Part shown: positions 1 through 6,138 of the stretch, piece by piece
How positions within the stretch are numbered: position 1 is the first letter of the stretch
How the letters are laid out: the number at the start of each line of letters is the position of its first letter
Source: Acidimicrobiia bacterium
GTDB taxonomy: Bacteria; Actinomycetota; Acidimicrobiia; UBA5794; JAOTWH01
Assembly: GCA_029863035.1 (NCBI GenBank)
Contig: JAOTWH010000058.1
Location: forward strand, 1 to 11,201
DNA length: 11,201 nucleotides
Direction: 5' to 3'
The notes under the pieces: generated by a model
What the model was told of the DNA's origin: nothing
What the model saw: only the letters and a program-made list of their open reading frames with translations
Database searches by the model: none
Position numbers and translations under genes: made by a program

Positions 1-3
1 AAC

Positions 4-33
4 GGCCGCCGCAAGGCGGCCTTCGGTCTTTTC
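4..33 (+). terminator. Rho-independent terminator-like hairpin
   Basis: A perfect 7-bp GC stem (GGCCGCC at 4-10 with GGCGGCC at 15-21) closes a GCAA tetraloop of the stable GNRA type. A T-rich tail follows (TTCGGTCTTTT, 22-32). On the plus strand this is a fair intrinsic terminator for a gene or RNA that ends left of the window. The tail is interrupted by CGG, so termination may not be complete. It separates the upstream unit from the histidine phosphatase gene. Confidence 0.6.
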
Positions 34-54
34 TGGGACCATATAGGTGGCCAT

Positions 55-60
55 TACCCT
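55..60 (+). promoter_or_regulatory. Putative -10 box (TACCCT) of a leaderless promoter
   Basis: TACCCT fits the actinobacterial -10 pattern TANNNT and ends 7 nt before ATG 68, so transcription would begin at or next to the start codon. No -35 box is convincing. It supports ATG 68 over GTG 47, which lies upstream of the box. The same layout recurs at five other genes in the window. Confidence 0.4.
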
Positions 61-67
61 CGAAGAC

Positions 68-757
68 ATGCAATTGTGGTTGGCCAGGCACGCCGAACCC
101 CAGTGGGCAGTCGACGGCATCAATCAGCGAGACCCTCAGCTCACCGAGCGGGGTCATCAACAGGCAACACTGCTCGCCAAACGACTGGCCGAAGTCGAGG
201 AGCCGTTCACCGAGCTCCTGGTGTCTCCGGCACGCCGGGCGCAGCAGACCGCGGCGCCGATAGCCGATGCGCTAGGCCTGAGTCCCCACACCATCGACGA
301 CCTCACCGAGATCCGGATGCCGGACTGGAGCGATACCCCGGAAGAAACCGTCCAACAGATCTTCAAGGCTTCCTACCAGCGGCCTCCCGCGCAATGGTGG
401 GACGGCTTGGAGGGAGGCGAATCCTTCCGTGACTTCCACGATCGGATCACCGGTGCTTTTGCCGCCATGCTTTCCGACCGAGGACTGAAGCGACCCTCTC
501 ACGACGAACCGACCCAGCTATGGCAGGTGGCGTCCCATGATGAGAAGGTCCTGGTGGTGGCCCACGGCGGCACCAACGCGGTAGCGCTCGGCTTCCTGCT
601 CGGTGCAGCCCCGACTCCGTGGGAGTGGGAGCGATTCGTCCTCGGACATGCCTCTTTGGCTTCGCTTGTGTCGTTCCCTTTAGGCGGTGAGCACATCCTT
701 TCGATGCGCACCTTCAACGACTGCGAGCACCTGGCGCAGGAGATGCGTACCAAGTAG
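68..757 (+). CDS. Histidine phosphatase family protein (phosphoglycerate mutase-like)
   Basis: Probable phosphatase or mutase working through a phosphohistidine; the substrate cannot be told from sequence. From ATG 68 the protein is 229 residues and begins MQLWLARHAEP, which puts the catalytic His at residue 8, as usual for the family. The motif is RHA rather than the common RHG. Further signatures are LVSPARRAQQTA (51-62, phosphate-binding Arg), a likely acid/base Glu in LTEIRMPDW (79-87), GGESF (116-120) and the second catalytic His in VVAHGG (163-168). A GTG at 47 would add seven residues. I prefer 68 because the family starts just before the RHG strand and because a TACCCT box ends 7 nt upstream, as at other starts here. 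There is no Shine-Dalgarno at 68. The gene appears monocistronic. The family call is firm, the function unknown. Confidence 0.9.
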   Translation: MQLWLARHAEPQWAVDGINQRDPQLTERGHQQATLLAKRLAEVEEPFTELLVSPARRAQQTAAPIADALGLSPHTIDDLTEIRMPDWSDTPEETVQQIFKASYQRPPAQWWDGLEGGESFRDFHDRITGAFAAMLSDRGLKRPSHDEPTQLWQVASHDEKVLVVAHGGTNAVALGFLLGAAPTPWEWERFVLGHASLASLVSFPLGGEHILSMRTFNDCEHLAQEMRTK

Positions 758-772
758 CGGCTCCGTTTGCCG

Positions 773-778
773 TAGGGT
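773..778 (+). promoter_or_regulatory. Putative -10 box (TAGGGT), overlapping a possible Shine-Dalgarno
   Basis: TAGGGT fits TANNNT and ends 6 nt before GTG 785, the layout of a leaderless promoter. The overlapping AGGG (774-777) could instead be a ribosome binding site with 7 nt spacing. Either reading supports GTG 785 as the start of the small cysteine-rich gene. Confidence 0.35.
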
Positions 779-784
779 CAGCGG

Positions 785-988
785 GTGCACATCCCATTCA
801 TCGGCAATTGGAAAGAGAGCGAAGCACCGTTGCTGACCAAGGTCGGCATGGTGTTGAAGAACAACGCCAAGAAGGCGGCGACGCTGTCCAGTTGTTGTGG
901 CAATCACGGAGAGCCAGGCTGTTGACGAGGTCCTGACGAGCCCGGTTCGGGCTCACACGATCACAGCCACGGGGACCACGACCACTAG
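785..988 (+). CDS. Small cysteine-rich CCGNHGEPGC protein, candidate selenoprotein (in-frame TGA at 923-925)
   Basis: Too short for usual gene callers. From GTG 785 the frame encodes 46 residues, beginning with residues HIPFIGNWKESEAPLL after the start, with a basic middle (LKNNAKKAA) and the end SSCCGNHGEPGC. It then meets TGA at 923-925. Read conventionally the gene stops at 925. The same frame runs on for 20 codons without another stop and ends in HDHSHGDHDH before TAG 986-988: six His and three Asp in ten residues, which looks like a metal-binding tail rather than chance. If TGA is read as selenocysteine the product has 67 residues and a Cys-Sec pair. A hairpin at 938-954 is suitably placed for insertion. 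A recent nonsense mutation of a Cys or Trp codon is the main alternative. AGGG at 774-777 (7 nt spacing), overlapping the TAGGGT box, supports the start. I do not recognise a function; the Cys/His content suggests a redox or metal role. Confidence 0.6.
938..954 (+). promoter_or_regulatory. Candidate bacterial SECIS hairpin downstream of TGA 923-925
   Basis: GAGCCCG (938-944) pairs perfectly with CGGGCTC (948-954) around a GTT loop (945-947). The stem starts 12 nt after the TGA and the loop begins 19 nt after it. Bacterial SECIS elements, as I recall the models, have a short apical loop with a G in its first two positions, a stem of several base pairs, and a loop roughly 16-37 nt from the UGA; this hairpin satisfies all three. 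It lies inside the continued reading frame, as bacterial SECIS elements do. No T-tract follows, so an intrinsic terminator is less likely. SelB recognition is not demonstrated. Confidence 0.45.
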
Positions 989-1006
989 GACCCCTCACCT
1001 GGCCGG

Positions 1007-1789
1007 CTACAGCCCGTATCGGCGTTCTCGTCGGGTGAAATCGCGCAGCGCCCGGAGGAAATCGACACGGCGGAACGCCGGCCAGAACACATCAACGAAG
1101 CTGAACTCCGAGTAGGCCGACTGCCACAGCAGGAATCCCGACAGCCGAGATTCGCCGCTGGTGCGGATCACAAGGTCGGGATCCGGCACGTCTGTGCTGT
1201 AGAGATGGGCAGCGATGCTGTCGGCGTCGATCTTGCCAGCCATCTCCTGTGGATCGAGTCCCTCGTTGCCCAGCCCGGTTACCAGATCGCGTACCGCGTC
1301 GACGATTTCTTGACGACCCCCGTAGGCCAAGGCGATCGTCAATCGGTGGTCACCACCCGAGGTCGCCTCTTCACATCGTTTAGCTGCTTCGACGACGTTC
1401 GCCGGCAACAGGTCGAGGCTGCCGATGAAGCGGATCGACCATCCGAGCCGTCCAGCAGTTTGCGGAAGCCTCTCGAACAACCCGACCAGCACCTCGAAGT
1501 AGGGTCTCAACTCCTCTGCCGGACGCTGCAGGTTCTCCTTCGAGAGCAACCACCCCGTCACGGCCGGGATCCCGAAGCCGTCGCACCAATTGAGGAACTC
1601 GACAAATCGGTCCATACCCATGCGGTAGCCGGCGGCGTAATCGATCAGCCCGCTCTCTCTGACAAAGCGACGGTGGCCATCGAGGATCACCCCAACGTGG
1701 CGGGGTAGGCGGCCGTCGTCGAGGTCTCTGGCCAGGCGATCCTCATAGAGGCGATAGAGGGGCCTCAACAAACTGCTGCGGATAGTCAT
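1007..1789 (-). CDS. uppS: Isoprenyl transferase (cis-prenyltransferase, UppS family)
   Basis: Condenses isopentenyl diphosphate onto an allylic diphosphate with cis geometry to make polyprenyl diphosphates, the precursors of cell-wall lipid carriers. From the chosen ATG it has 260 residues, normal for the family. Seen in order: HVGVILDGHRRF (31-42, catalytic Asp37), LLSKENLQRP (81-90), and the very conserved end RTSGESRLSGFLLWQSAYSEFSF (209-231). A longer frame reaches 1867 but would overlap the divergent hemolysin III gene and add a poorly conserved 26 residues; MTIRSSLLRPLYRLYEDRL is a typical family start. Some signature residues are unusual: DGHRR for DGNGR/DGNRR, GYRMG for GHxxG, and SKEN for STEN. 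It may therefore be a paralogue with a different chain length. It converges on the small cysteine-rich gene, with only 18 nt between the stops. Confidence 0.9.
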   Translation of the reverse strand: MTIRSSLLRPLYRLYEDRLARDLDDGRLPRHVGVILDGHRRFVRESGLIDYAAGYRMGMDRFVEFLNWCDGFGIPAVTGWLLSKENLQRPAEELRPYFEVLVGLFERLPQTAGRLGWSIRFIGSLDLLPANVVEAAKRCEEATSGGDHRLTIALAYGGRQEIVDAVRDLVTGLGNEGLDPQEMAGKIDADSIAAHLYSTDVPDPDLVIRTSGESRLSGFLLWQSAYSEFSFVDVFWPAFRRVDFLRALRDFTRRERRYGL

Positions 1790-1822
1790 GCTGATACCGA
1801 TGGTAGAGAGACAACAACCGCC

Positions 1823-1828
1823 TATCCT
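1823..1828 (+). promoter_or_regulatory. Putative -10 box (TATCCT) of the hemolysin III gene
   Basis: TATCCT matches TANNNT and ends 14 nt before ATG 1843, giving an expected leader of about 8 nt. It lies in the short divergent spacer with uppS. A TACCAT on the minus strand (1805 down to 1800), ending 10 nt before the uppS ATG, could serve that gene. No -35 box is convincing for either. Confidence 0.3.
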
Positions 1829-1842
1829 GGTCTCTTCCCCTG

Positions 1843-2511
1843 ATGAACCCTCCCGAACGAGTAACACTCGGCCCCATCCAGAACCCAGTGCGGGGTTTCC
1901 TCAATGGAACCGCTGCCATCGTGGCATGGGTCGGCCTGGCGTTCCTCGTCACCACCGGCTCCGGATTGTCGGCTCGACTGTCGCTTGCCGTTTTCGGTGC
2001 TGGGTTGGTGATCCTGTTCTCAGTCAGCTGCCTCTATCACGCGGTTCCCTGGAAGCCCACCGCCAAAGCCATCATGCGCAGGGTGGACCACTCCGCCATC
2101 TTCATTCTCATCGCGGCCACCTACACCCCGCTGGGGATAATCGTGTTCGACGGGTGGGCCAGTTGGCTGACGCTTGGAGTTGTGTGGGGCATCGCCGCCT
2201 TCGGCATCGGCCAACACGTCTTCTTTCCGCGCTCGCAGCAAGTTCTATCGATGATCCTCTTCCAGGTGATGGGCTGGTTGGCGGTCTTCATCATGATCCC
2301 GATGGGTCAACGAATTGGGTGGGAACCCGTTCTGTTATTTCTGGGCGGAGGCATTCTTTACACGGCGGGCATGATCTTCATGGCCACCGGGCGCCCTCGC
2401 CTGTGGCCGCGGGTCTTTTCTGCTCACGAGTTGTTCCACGTGCTCGTGATAGCCGCCGGCACTCTGCACTTCGTAGCCACCATTCGCTGGGTGGCCCCCT
2501 ACAGCGCCTAG
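1843..2511 (+). CDS. Hemolysin III / PAQR family membrane protein (TrhA-like)
   Basis: Integral membrane protein of the hemolysin III branch of the PAQR superfamily. The 222 residues form about seven hydrophobic segments, starting near residue 22. The metal-site signatures of the family are present: SCLYH (62-66, SxxxH), DHSAIF (82-87), and HELFH (195-199) followed by His209 in the last helix. In bacteria such proteins have been linked to membrane fluidity homeostasis and zinc-dependent hydrolase-like chemistry; true haemolysis is doubtful. ATG 1843 has a TATCCT box ending 14 nt upstream and no Shine-Dalgarno, so a very short leader is likely. It is divergent from uppS (53 nt apart) and its TAG overlaps the stop codon of the convergent pcnA by 3 bases. 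Confidence 0.92.
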   Translation: MNPPERVTLGPIQNPVRGFLNGTAAIVAWVGLAFLVTTGSGLSARLSLAVFGAGLVILFSVSCLYHAVPWKPTAKAIMRRVDHSAIFILIAATYTPLGIIVFDGWASWLTLGVVWGIAAFGIGQHVFFPRSQQVLSMILFQVMGWLAVFIMIPMGQRIGWEPVLLFLGGGILYTAGMIFMATGRPRLWPRVFSAHELFHVLVIAAGTLHFVATIRWVAPYSA

Positions 2512-3896
2512 CTGCGCTCTATCCCCCGCTGGGCGGCCCATTCATCCAGCAACCGGTGTGCCTCTTCGACCTCGAACGGACCTTCGTCGAGGCGGTATTC
2601 CATCAACATCTCCATCGCCTCGCCAACCGCTGGACCAGGCGAAATACCCAGGTAAGCCATGACCTCGTTCCCGTCGATCGGCGGACGCAGCTTGTCTAGC
2701 TCCTCTTGCTGTCGCAGCTCGGCGATCCGCTGCTCCAACTCGTCGATTCGCCGCTCGATCTGGCGGGCGCGCTTCTCGTTGCGGGTGGTGACGTCGCACC
2801 TGACCAATTCGTTGAGGTCGACCAACAAGTGACCGGCGTCGCGTACGTAGCGCCGCACCGCCCGATCGGTCCAGCCCAACGCATATGTATGGGGGCGCAT
2901 GTGTAGATAGACGAGGCGGGCAACGTCGGTGACGATCGGCTTGGGGTATTTCAGTTCCTGGAGCCTGGCCTTGGCCATGCGCGACCCAACCACCTCGTGG
3001 TGATGAAAGGAGACCTTCCTGTCCTCGATCGACAGCGTGTCCGGCTTTCCGATGTCGTGCAGCAGTGCGGCCAGGCGGAGCTCGAGCGCCGGTGAGGTCT
3101 TGGCCACAACGGCAACCGTGTGGGCGAGCACATCCTTGTGGCGTTGGTGAGGGTCATGAGCATCGGCCAAGGCCGTGAACTCGGGCAAGAACTCGTCGGC
3201 AAGACGGCTCTCAACCAAGCCCTCTAGTGCGATCGTGACGTGGTCACCGACGATGAGTTTCGACAACTCATCGCGTATCCGCTCTGCGCTCACGATGGAC
3301 AGGCGGTCTCTCATTGTCGCCACGGCCGCCAGCGCCGCCGGGGTGGCTTTGAAGCCGAGCGTGGACATGAAGCGGTAGAGACGGAGCATCCGCAACGGGT
3401 CGTCTCCGAAGGAGATCTCAGGCCCCAGTGGAGTTCTGAGTAGCTTGGCCCCGAGGTCGGTCAGGCCATTGTGGGGGTCCACCATCTCTGGCTCGGGGAG
3501 ACGAAGCGCTATGGCATTCACAGTGAAGTCGCGCCGGCCAAGGTCGGTCTCTATGTCGGAGGCGTACTCGACCTGTGGCTTGCGACTGTCGTCGCGATAG
3601 ACCTCACTCCGGAAGGTCGTGATCTCCATTAGCTGACCGTCTTTGATCACCCCGATGGTTCCAAAGGCTTCCCCTGTGCTGAAGACCTCATCGGCCCAGC
3701 CCAACACCGCCTGCTTTACCTGCTCGGGGCGGGCATTGGTTGCGAAGTCGAGATCGGTGTGGGCGTTACCCAACAGCAAGTCGCGCACCGTTCCACCAAC
3801 CAGGAACACCTGGAATCCAGCGCTGGCCAAGAGGTCGGCCAGAGCAGGTGCAAGAGCATCGCCGCTGAGTATCGGCTCGAGACGGGCCGGGATCAT
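2508..3896 (-). CDS. pcnA: CCA tRNA nucleotidyltransferase / poly(A) polymerase family with HD domain
   Basis: Class II nucleotidyltransferase that adds or repairs the 3' CCA of tRNAs in the cytoplasm. The 462 residues show the catalytic head LVGGTVRDLLLG (32-43) and DLD (48-50, metal-binding Asp), RRDFTVNAIAL (121-131), and the RNA-binding segment DDPLRMLRLYRF (165-176). An HD hydrolase domain follows, with LLHDIGKP (278-285) and FHHHEVVG (297-304). The C-terminal part (about 376-405) is highly charged and likely coiled coil. This architecture and length match actinobacterial PcnA (Rv3907c type). In mycobacteria it sits in the block containing sigM and trxB2, so its presence here fits, although it is separated by pilT, acuC and a GNAT gene. 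ATG 3896 has no Shine-Dalgarno but a TATCCT box 9 nt upstream. Its stop overlaps that of the convergent hemolysin III gene. Confidence 0.95.
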   Translation of the reverse strand: MIPARLEPILSGDALAPALADLLASAGFQVFLVGGTVRDLLLGNAHTDLDFATNARPEQVKQAVLGWADEVFSTGEAFGTIGVIKDGQLMEITTFRSEVYRDDSRKPQVEYASDIETDLGRRDFTVNAIALRLPEPEMVDPHNGLTDLGAKLLRTPLGPEISFGDDPLRMLRLYRFMSTLGFKATPAALAAVATMRDRLSIVSAERIRDELSKLIVGDHVTIALEGLVESRLADEFLPEFTALADAHDPHQRHKDVLAHTVAVVAKTSPALELRLAALLHDIGKPDTLSIEDRKVSFHHHEVVGSRMAKARLQELKYPKPIVTDVARLVYLHMRPHTYALGWTDRAVRRYVRDAGHLLVDLNELVRCDVTTRNEKRARQIERRIDELEQRIAELRQQEELDKLRPPIDGNEVMAYLGISPGPAVGEAMEMLMEYRLDEGPFEVEEAHRLLDEWAAQRGIERS

Positions 3897-3905
3897 GGCT
3901 CATCG

Positions 3906-3911
3906 AGGATA
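3906..3911 (-). promoter_or_regulatory. Putative -10 box (TATCCT, minus strand) of pcnA
   Basis: Read on the minus strand, TATCCT ends 9 nt before the pcnA ATG, giving a leaderless or nearly leaderless transcript. It lies in the 35-nt spacer after pilT, so pcnA could have its own promoter despite being codirectional with pilT. No clear -35 hexamer is seen. Confidence 0.35.
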
Positions 3912-3918
3912 ACGATTG

Positions 3919-3931
3919 ACCGCCAGGCGGT
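3919..3931 (-). repeat. Short inverted repeat between pilT and pcnA
   Basis: ACCGC and GCGGT flank a 3-nt centre directly after the pilT stop (minus strand). It may be a weak terminator for pilT, but there is no T-tract and the stem is only 5 bp. It also lies just upstream of the pcnA -10 box, so a regulatory role is equally possible. Confidence 0.25.
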
Positions 3932-5020
3932 TTAGGCGGCGATTACGCCCTCGTGTTGTGCCTGCAGCTTGAAGTCCGACGGGCTGGTAGCTGAGGCCTG
4001 GGCGGTCTGGAAGGTGATCTGGCCCGCTTTGACCAGCTTGAGCAACGCCTGATCGAAAGTCTGCATGCCGTAGAAGTGTCCGTCGGCGATGACCTCATTT
4101 AGCTGCCATGTCTTGTCTGGATCGATGATCCTCTCCTGGGCCCTTTCGGTGTTGACGAGTACCTCTACCGCAGGGATGCGCCCTTCACCGTCACTACGCA
4201 GCAACAGGCGCTGACTGATGACGCCGCGCAGCGATCCAGCCAACATCAATCGGATCTGGCGTTGCTGGTGAGAAGGGAAGAAGTCGATAATGCGGTGGAT
4301 GGTCTCGGTGGCATCGATGGTGTGGAGAGTCGAGATGACAAGGTGGCCGGTCTCGGCAGCCTTGAGGGCTGCGTCAGTGGTCTCGGCGTCTCGCATCTCC
4401 CCAATCTGGATGACATCGGGGTCTTGGCGCAGCACGCGGCGCAACGCTTCCGCGAACGTCATGGTGTCGACACCAACTTCGCGCTGACTGACGATTGAGA
4501 GCTTGTCTGGATGCAGAACCTCGATCGGATCTTCCAGGGTGATGATGTTGCAGCGTCGATTCGAGTTGATGTAATCGATGATGGCGCCCTGGGTGGTGCT
4601 CTTGCCGGAGCCGGTCGGACCGGTCACGAGAACCAGTCCTCGAGACTCGGCACCCAAGGTGCCTAGGACATCTGGCAAACCGAGCTCATGGAAGTTCTGA
4701 CTGGCGGGTGAAACAGAGCGCATCACGAGGGTGACGGAGCCGCGCTGTGAGTAACAGTTCACGCGGAACCGGCCTAGCTGAGGCAAGCCGAACGCGAAGT
4801 CAGCCTCGTGGGTGTGGGTGAACTCCTCTGCGAGGTGGTCCGGGATTATCTCGGCAGCGATTCGCTCGGTGTCGGCTGCGGTCATCTTGGGCAGGTTGGA
4901 CAGATGCAGCTCACCATCGATGCGAAAAACAGGGGGAGAACCCACCTTCAGGTGCAGGTCTGATCCGCTAACAGCTACCAGCTTCCCTAGAAGCTCTTCA
5001 ACGCCAGGTTGTTCGGACAA
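3932..5020 (-). CDS. pilT: Type IV pilus twitching motility ATPase PilT
   Basis: Hexameric retraction ATPase of type IV pili, on the cytoplasmic side of the membrane. At 362 residues it has the usual PilT length and lacks the long N-terminal domain of PilB assembly ATPases. Motifs in order: GSDLHL (19-24), Walker A GPTGSGKS (134-141), Asp box TLEDPIE (161-167), Walker B region VIQIGEMRD (203-211), and His box STLHT (230-234). GMQTFDQAL (318-326) is typical of PilT C-termini. The usual PilT AIRNLIRE motif is not recognisable at the expected place, where I read RIIDPDKTWQLNEVI. The start is TTG 5020, supported by GAGAGG on the minus strand about 8 nt upstream and by the family-typical N-terminus. 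No other pilus gene is in the window, so it is an orphan pilT here. It follows acuC on the same strand, separated by a strong hairpin. Confidence 0.95.
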   Translation of the reverse strand: MSEQPGVEELLGKLVAVSGSDLHLKVGSPPVFRIDGELHLSNLPKMTAADTERIAAEIIPDHLAEEFTHTHEADFAFGLPQLGRFRVNCYSQRGSVTLVMRSVSPASQNFHELGLPDVLGTLGAESRGLVLVTGPTGSGKSTTQGAIIDYINSNRRCNIITLEDPIEVLHPDKLSIVSQREVGVDTMTFAEALRRVLRQDPDVIQIGEMRDAETTDAALKAAETGHLVISTLHTIDATETIHRIIDFFPSHQQRQIRLMLAGSLRGVISQRLLLRSDGEGRIPAVEVLVNTERAQERIIDPDKTWQLNEVIADGHFYGMQTFDQALLKLVKAGQITFQTAQASATSPSDFKLQAQHEGVIAA

Positions 5021-5066
5021 GATGCCGTCCTCTCGTGCAACGGAGTGGTCAAGCCCTTTATCGGTA

Positions 5067-5094
5067 GAGGAGCCTCGCCCTTGAGAGGCTCCTC
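5067..5094 (-). terminator. Strong hairpin overlapping the acuC stop (terminator or processing site)
   Basis: Two 10-nt arms (GAGGAGCCTC at 5067-5076 and GAGGCTCCTC at 5085-5094) pair perfectly around an 8-nt loop. The hairpin begins within the TGA of the acuC-like gene and lies about 46 nt upstream of the pilT TTG start, on the strand both genes use. There is no T-tract on the minus strand (CTACCGATAAAGG follows), so it is not a classical intrinsic terminator. It could protect the acuC transcript end or reduce read-through into pilT. Confidence 0.5.
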
Positions 5095-6091
5095 AACGAA
5101 GCCCGTGGGCCTCCAAGCTCTCTCCAACCTGGTCGATAATGCGCCAGGCAGAGTCGGGCGACCTACCGGGGGATAGCGGCGAGTCGCCACCGTCGATGGT
5201 GGCAGTCACAGAATTCTCGAGGGCCTCGAGGTTGTACCCCCCTTCGAGGAAATAGATCGTCCTCTTGGCAGGTACCGCCGCACGGAGCGCCGACGCCATT
5301 ACCCCGTAGTCGCCATCCGACAAGCGCAATCCTGCCAAAGGATCTGCAGAATGGGCGTCGTAGCCGGCACTCACCAACAGCCAGGTGGCGCCAAAGCTTC
5401 TAATGGCAGGCACGATGAGATCGTTCATCGCGGGTCGATAGGCGTCCCCGCCGGTGCCCGTGGGCATGGGCAGATTGATCGTAAGACCCTCGCCACGGCC
5501 GCTGCCCACCTCGTCCAACCACCCGCTCCCTGGATAGGCGGGGAACTCGTGCAGCGATGCATAGAGCACTCGACCGTCGTTGTAGAAAGAGTTCTGGGTG
5601 CCGTTTCCGTGGTGCACATCCCAGTCCACGATGGCTACTTTCTCTCCCTCTTCGACCAGCGCCGCCGCCGCGATCGCGATGTTGTTGAACAGGCAGAATC
5701 CCATAGCTCGAGCGGTCTCGGCGTGGTGACCGGGGGGGCGAACCGCCAGGAACGCACCAGCGGTAGCGGTGGCGCTCATCTCCTCGATGGCGCTCAGCCC
5801 AGCACCGGCCGCCCGCAGAGCAGCCTCCCAAGAGGTCTCGACCGCCACCGTGTCGGGGTCGAGGTGGCCGCCGCCTTCCTCGCAGAAGCTCCGGATGAGA
5901 TCTACGTATTCCGGACTGTGAATCCGGTGTAACGCGTCGAGGTGGACAACCGGAGCATCGCGGCGCTCGACCGTTGCAGTCGAACCCGATACCCCGCCTA
6001 TGGCGGCGCCGAGGCGCGCCGGCCGCTCGGGATGCCCGGGCCCTGTGTTGTGGCGCTCGAAAGATGGATGGGTGTACAGAAGCAAGTCCAC
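5093..6091 (-). CDS. Histone deacetylase family protein (AcuC/HDAC-like amidohydrolase)
   Basis: Zinc-dependent deacetylase of the arginase/HDAC fold, acting on acetyl-lysine of proteins (as AcuC on acetyl-CoA synthetase) or on acetylated small amines. From GTG 6091 it has 332 residues. It opens with LLLYTHPSFERHNTGPGHPERP, the usual start of the family. The active site is complete: the PPGHHAE pair (His122, His123), DWDVHHGNGT with zinc ligands Asp158 and His160, SAGYDAH with zinc ligand Asp245, and EGGYN with the catalytic Tyr286. The frame is open to an ATG at 6196, but that would add a non-conserved 35 residues and overlap the divergent GNAT gene, so GTG 6091 is preferred; its ribosome binding site is weak. 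The divergent GNAT acetyltransferase 47 nt away makes an acetylation/deacetylation pair conceivable, which is inference only. Confidence 0.92.
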   Translation of the reverse strand: MDLLLYTHPSFERHNTGPGHPERPARLGAAIGGVSGSTATVERRDAPVVHLDALHRIHSPEYVDLIRSFCEEGGGHLDPDTVAVETSWEAALRAAGAGLSAIEEMSATATAGAFLAVRPPGHHAETARAMGFCLFNNIAIAAAALVEEGEKVAIVDWDVHHGNGTQNSFYNDGRVLYASLHEFPAYPGSGWLDEVGSGRGEGLTINLPMPTGTGGDAYRPAMNDLIVPAIRSFGATWLLVSAGYDAHSADPLAGLRLSDGDYGVMASALRAAVPAKRTIYFLEGGYNLEALENSVTATIDGGDSPLSPGRSPDSAWRIIDQVGESLEAHGLR

Positions 6092-6126
6092 GATGACACT
6101 CTGGCAGGCGGCGGCGCGGCCTGCAG

Positions 6127-6132
6127 TACCCT
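6127..6132 (+). promoter_or_regulatory. Putative -10 box (TACCCT) of a leaderless promoter
   Basis: TACCCT, identical to the box before the histidine phosphatase, ends 6 nt before GTG 6139. Transcription would begin at the start codon. There is no Shine-Dalgarno before this GTG, which fits a leaderless message. Confidence 0.4.
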
Positions 6133-6138
6133 TGGCTG

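Noticed and set aside
47..67. GTG 47 as the start of the histidine phosphatase
   Set aside because: It adds residues before the normal family N-terminus, has no ribosome binding site, and would place the TACCCT box inside the gene.
938..954. The hairpin after TGA 925 as an intrinsic terminator of the small cysteine-rich gene
   Set aside because: No T-tract follows the stem and the reading frame stays open with a His-rich product, so a coding-region element fits better. A terminator role is not fully excluded.
897..1115. Plus-strand open frame of 72 codons spanning the hairpin and the end of uppS
   Set aside because: It is in a different frame from the His-rich tail, runs into the conserved C-terminal coding region of uppS on the other strand, and its Arg/Thr/Ser-rich product resembles no family.
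1788..2699. Plus-strand open frame of 303 codons across the hemolysin III gene
   Set aside because: The product is Arg/His/Pro-rich as expected of a frame-shifted shadow. The overlapping frame at 1843-2511 has clear PAQR motifs and membrane segments.
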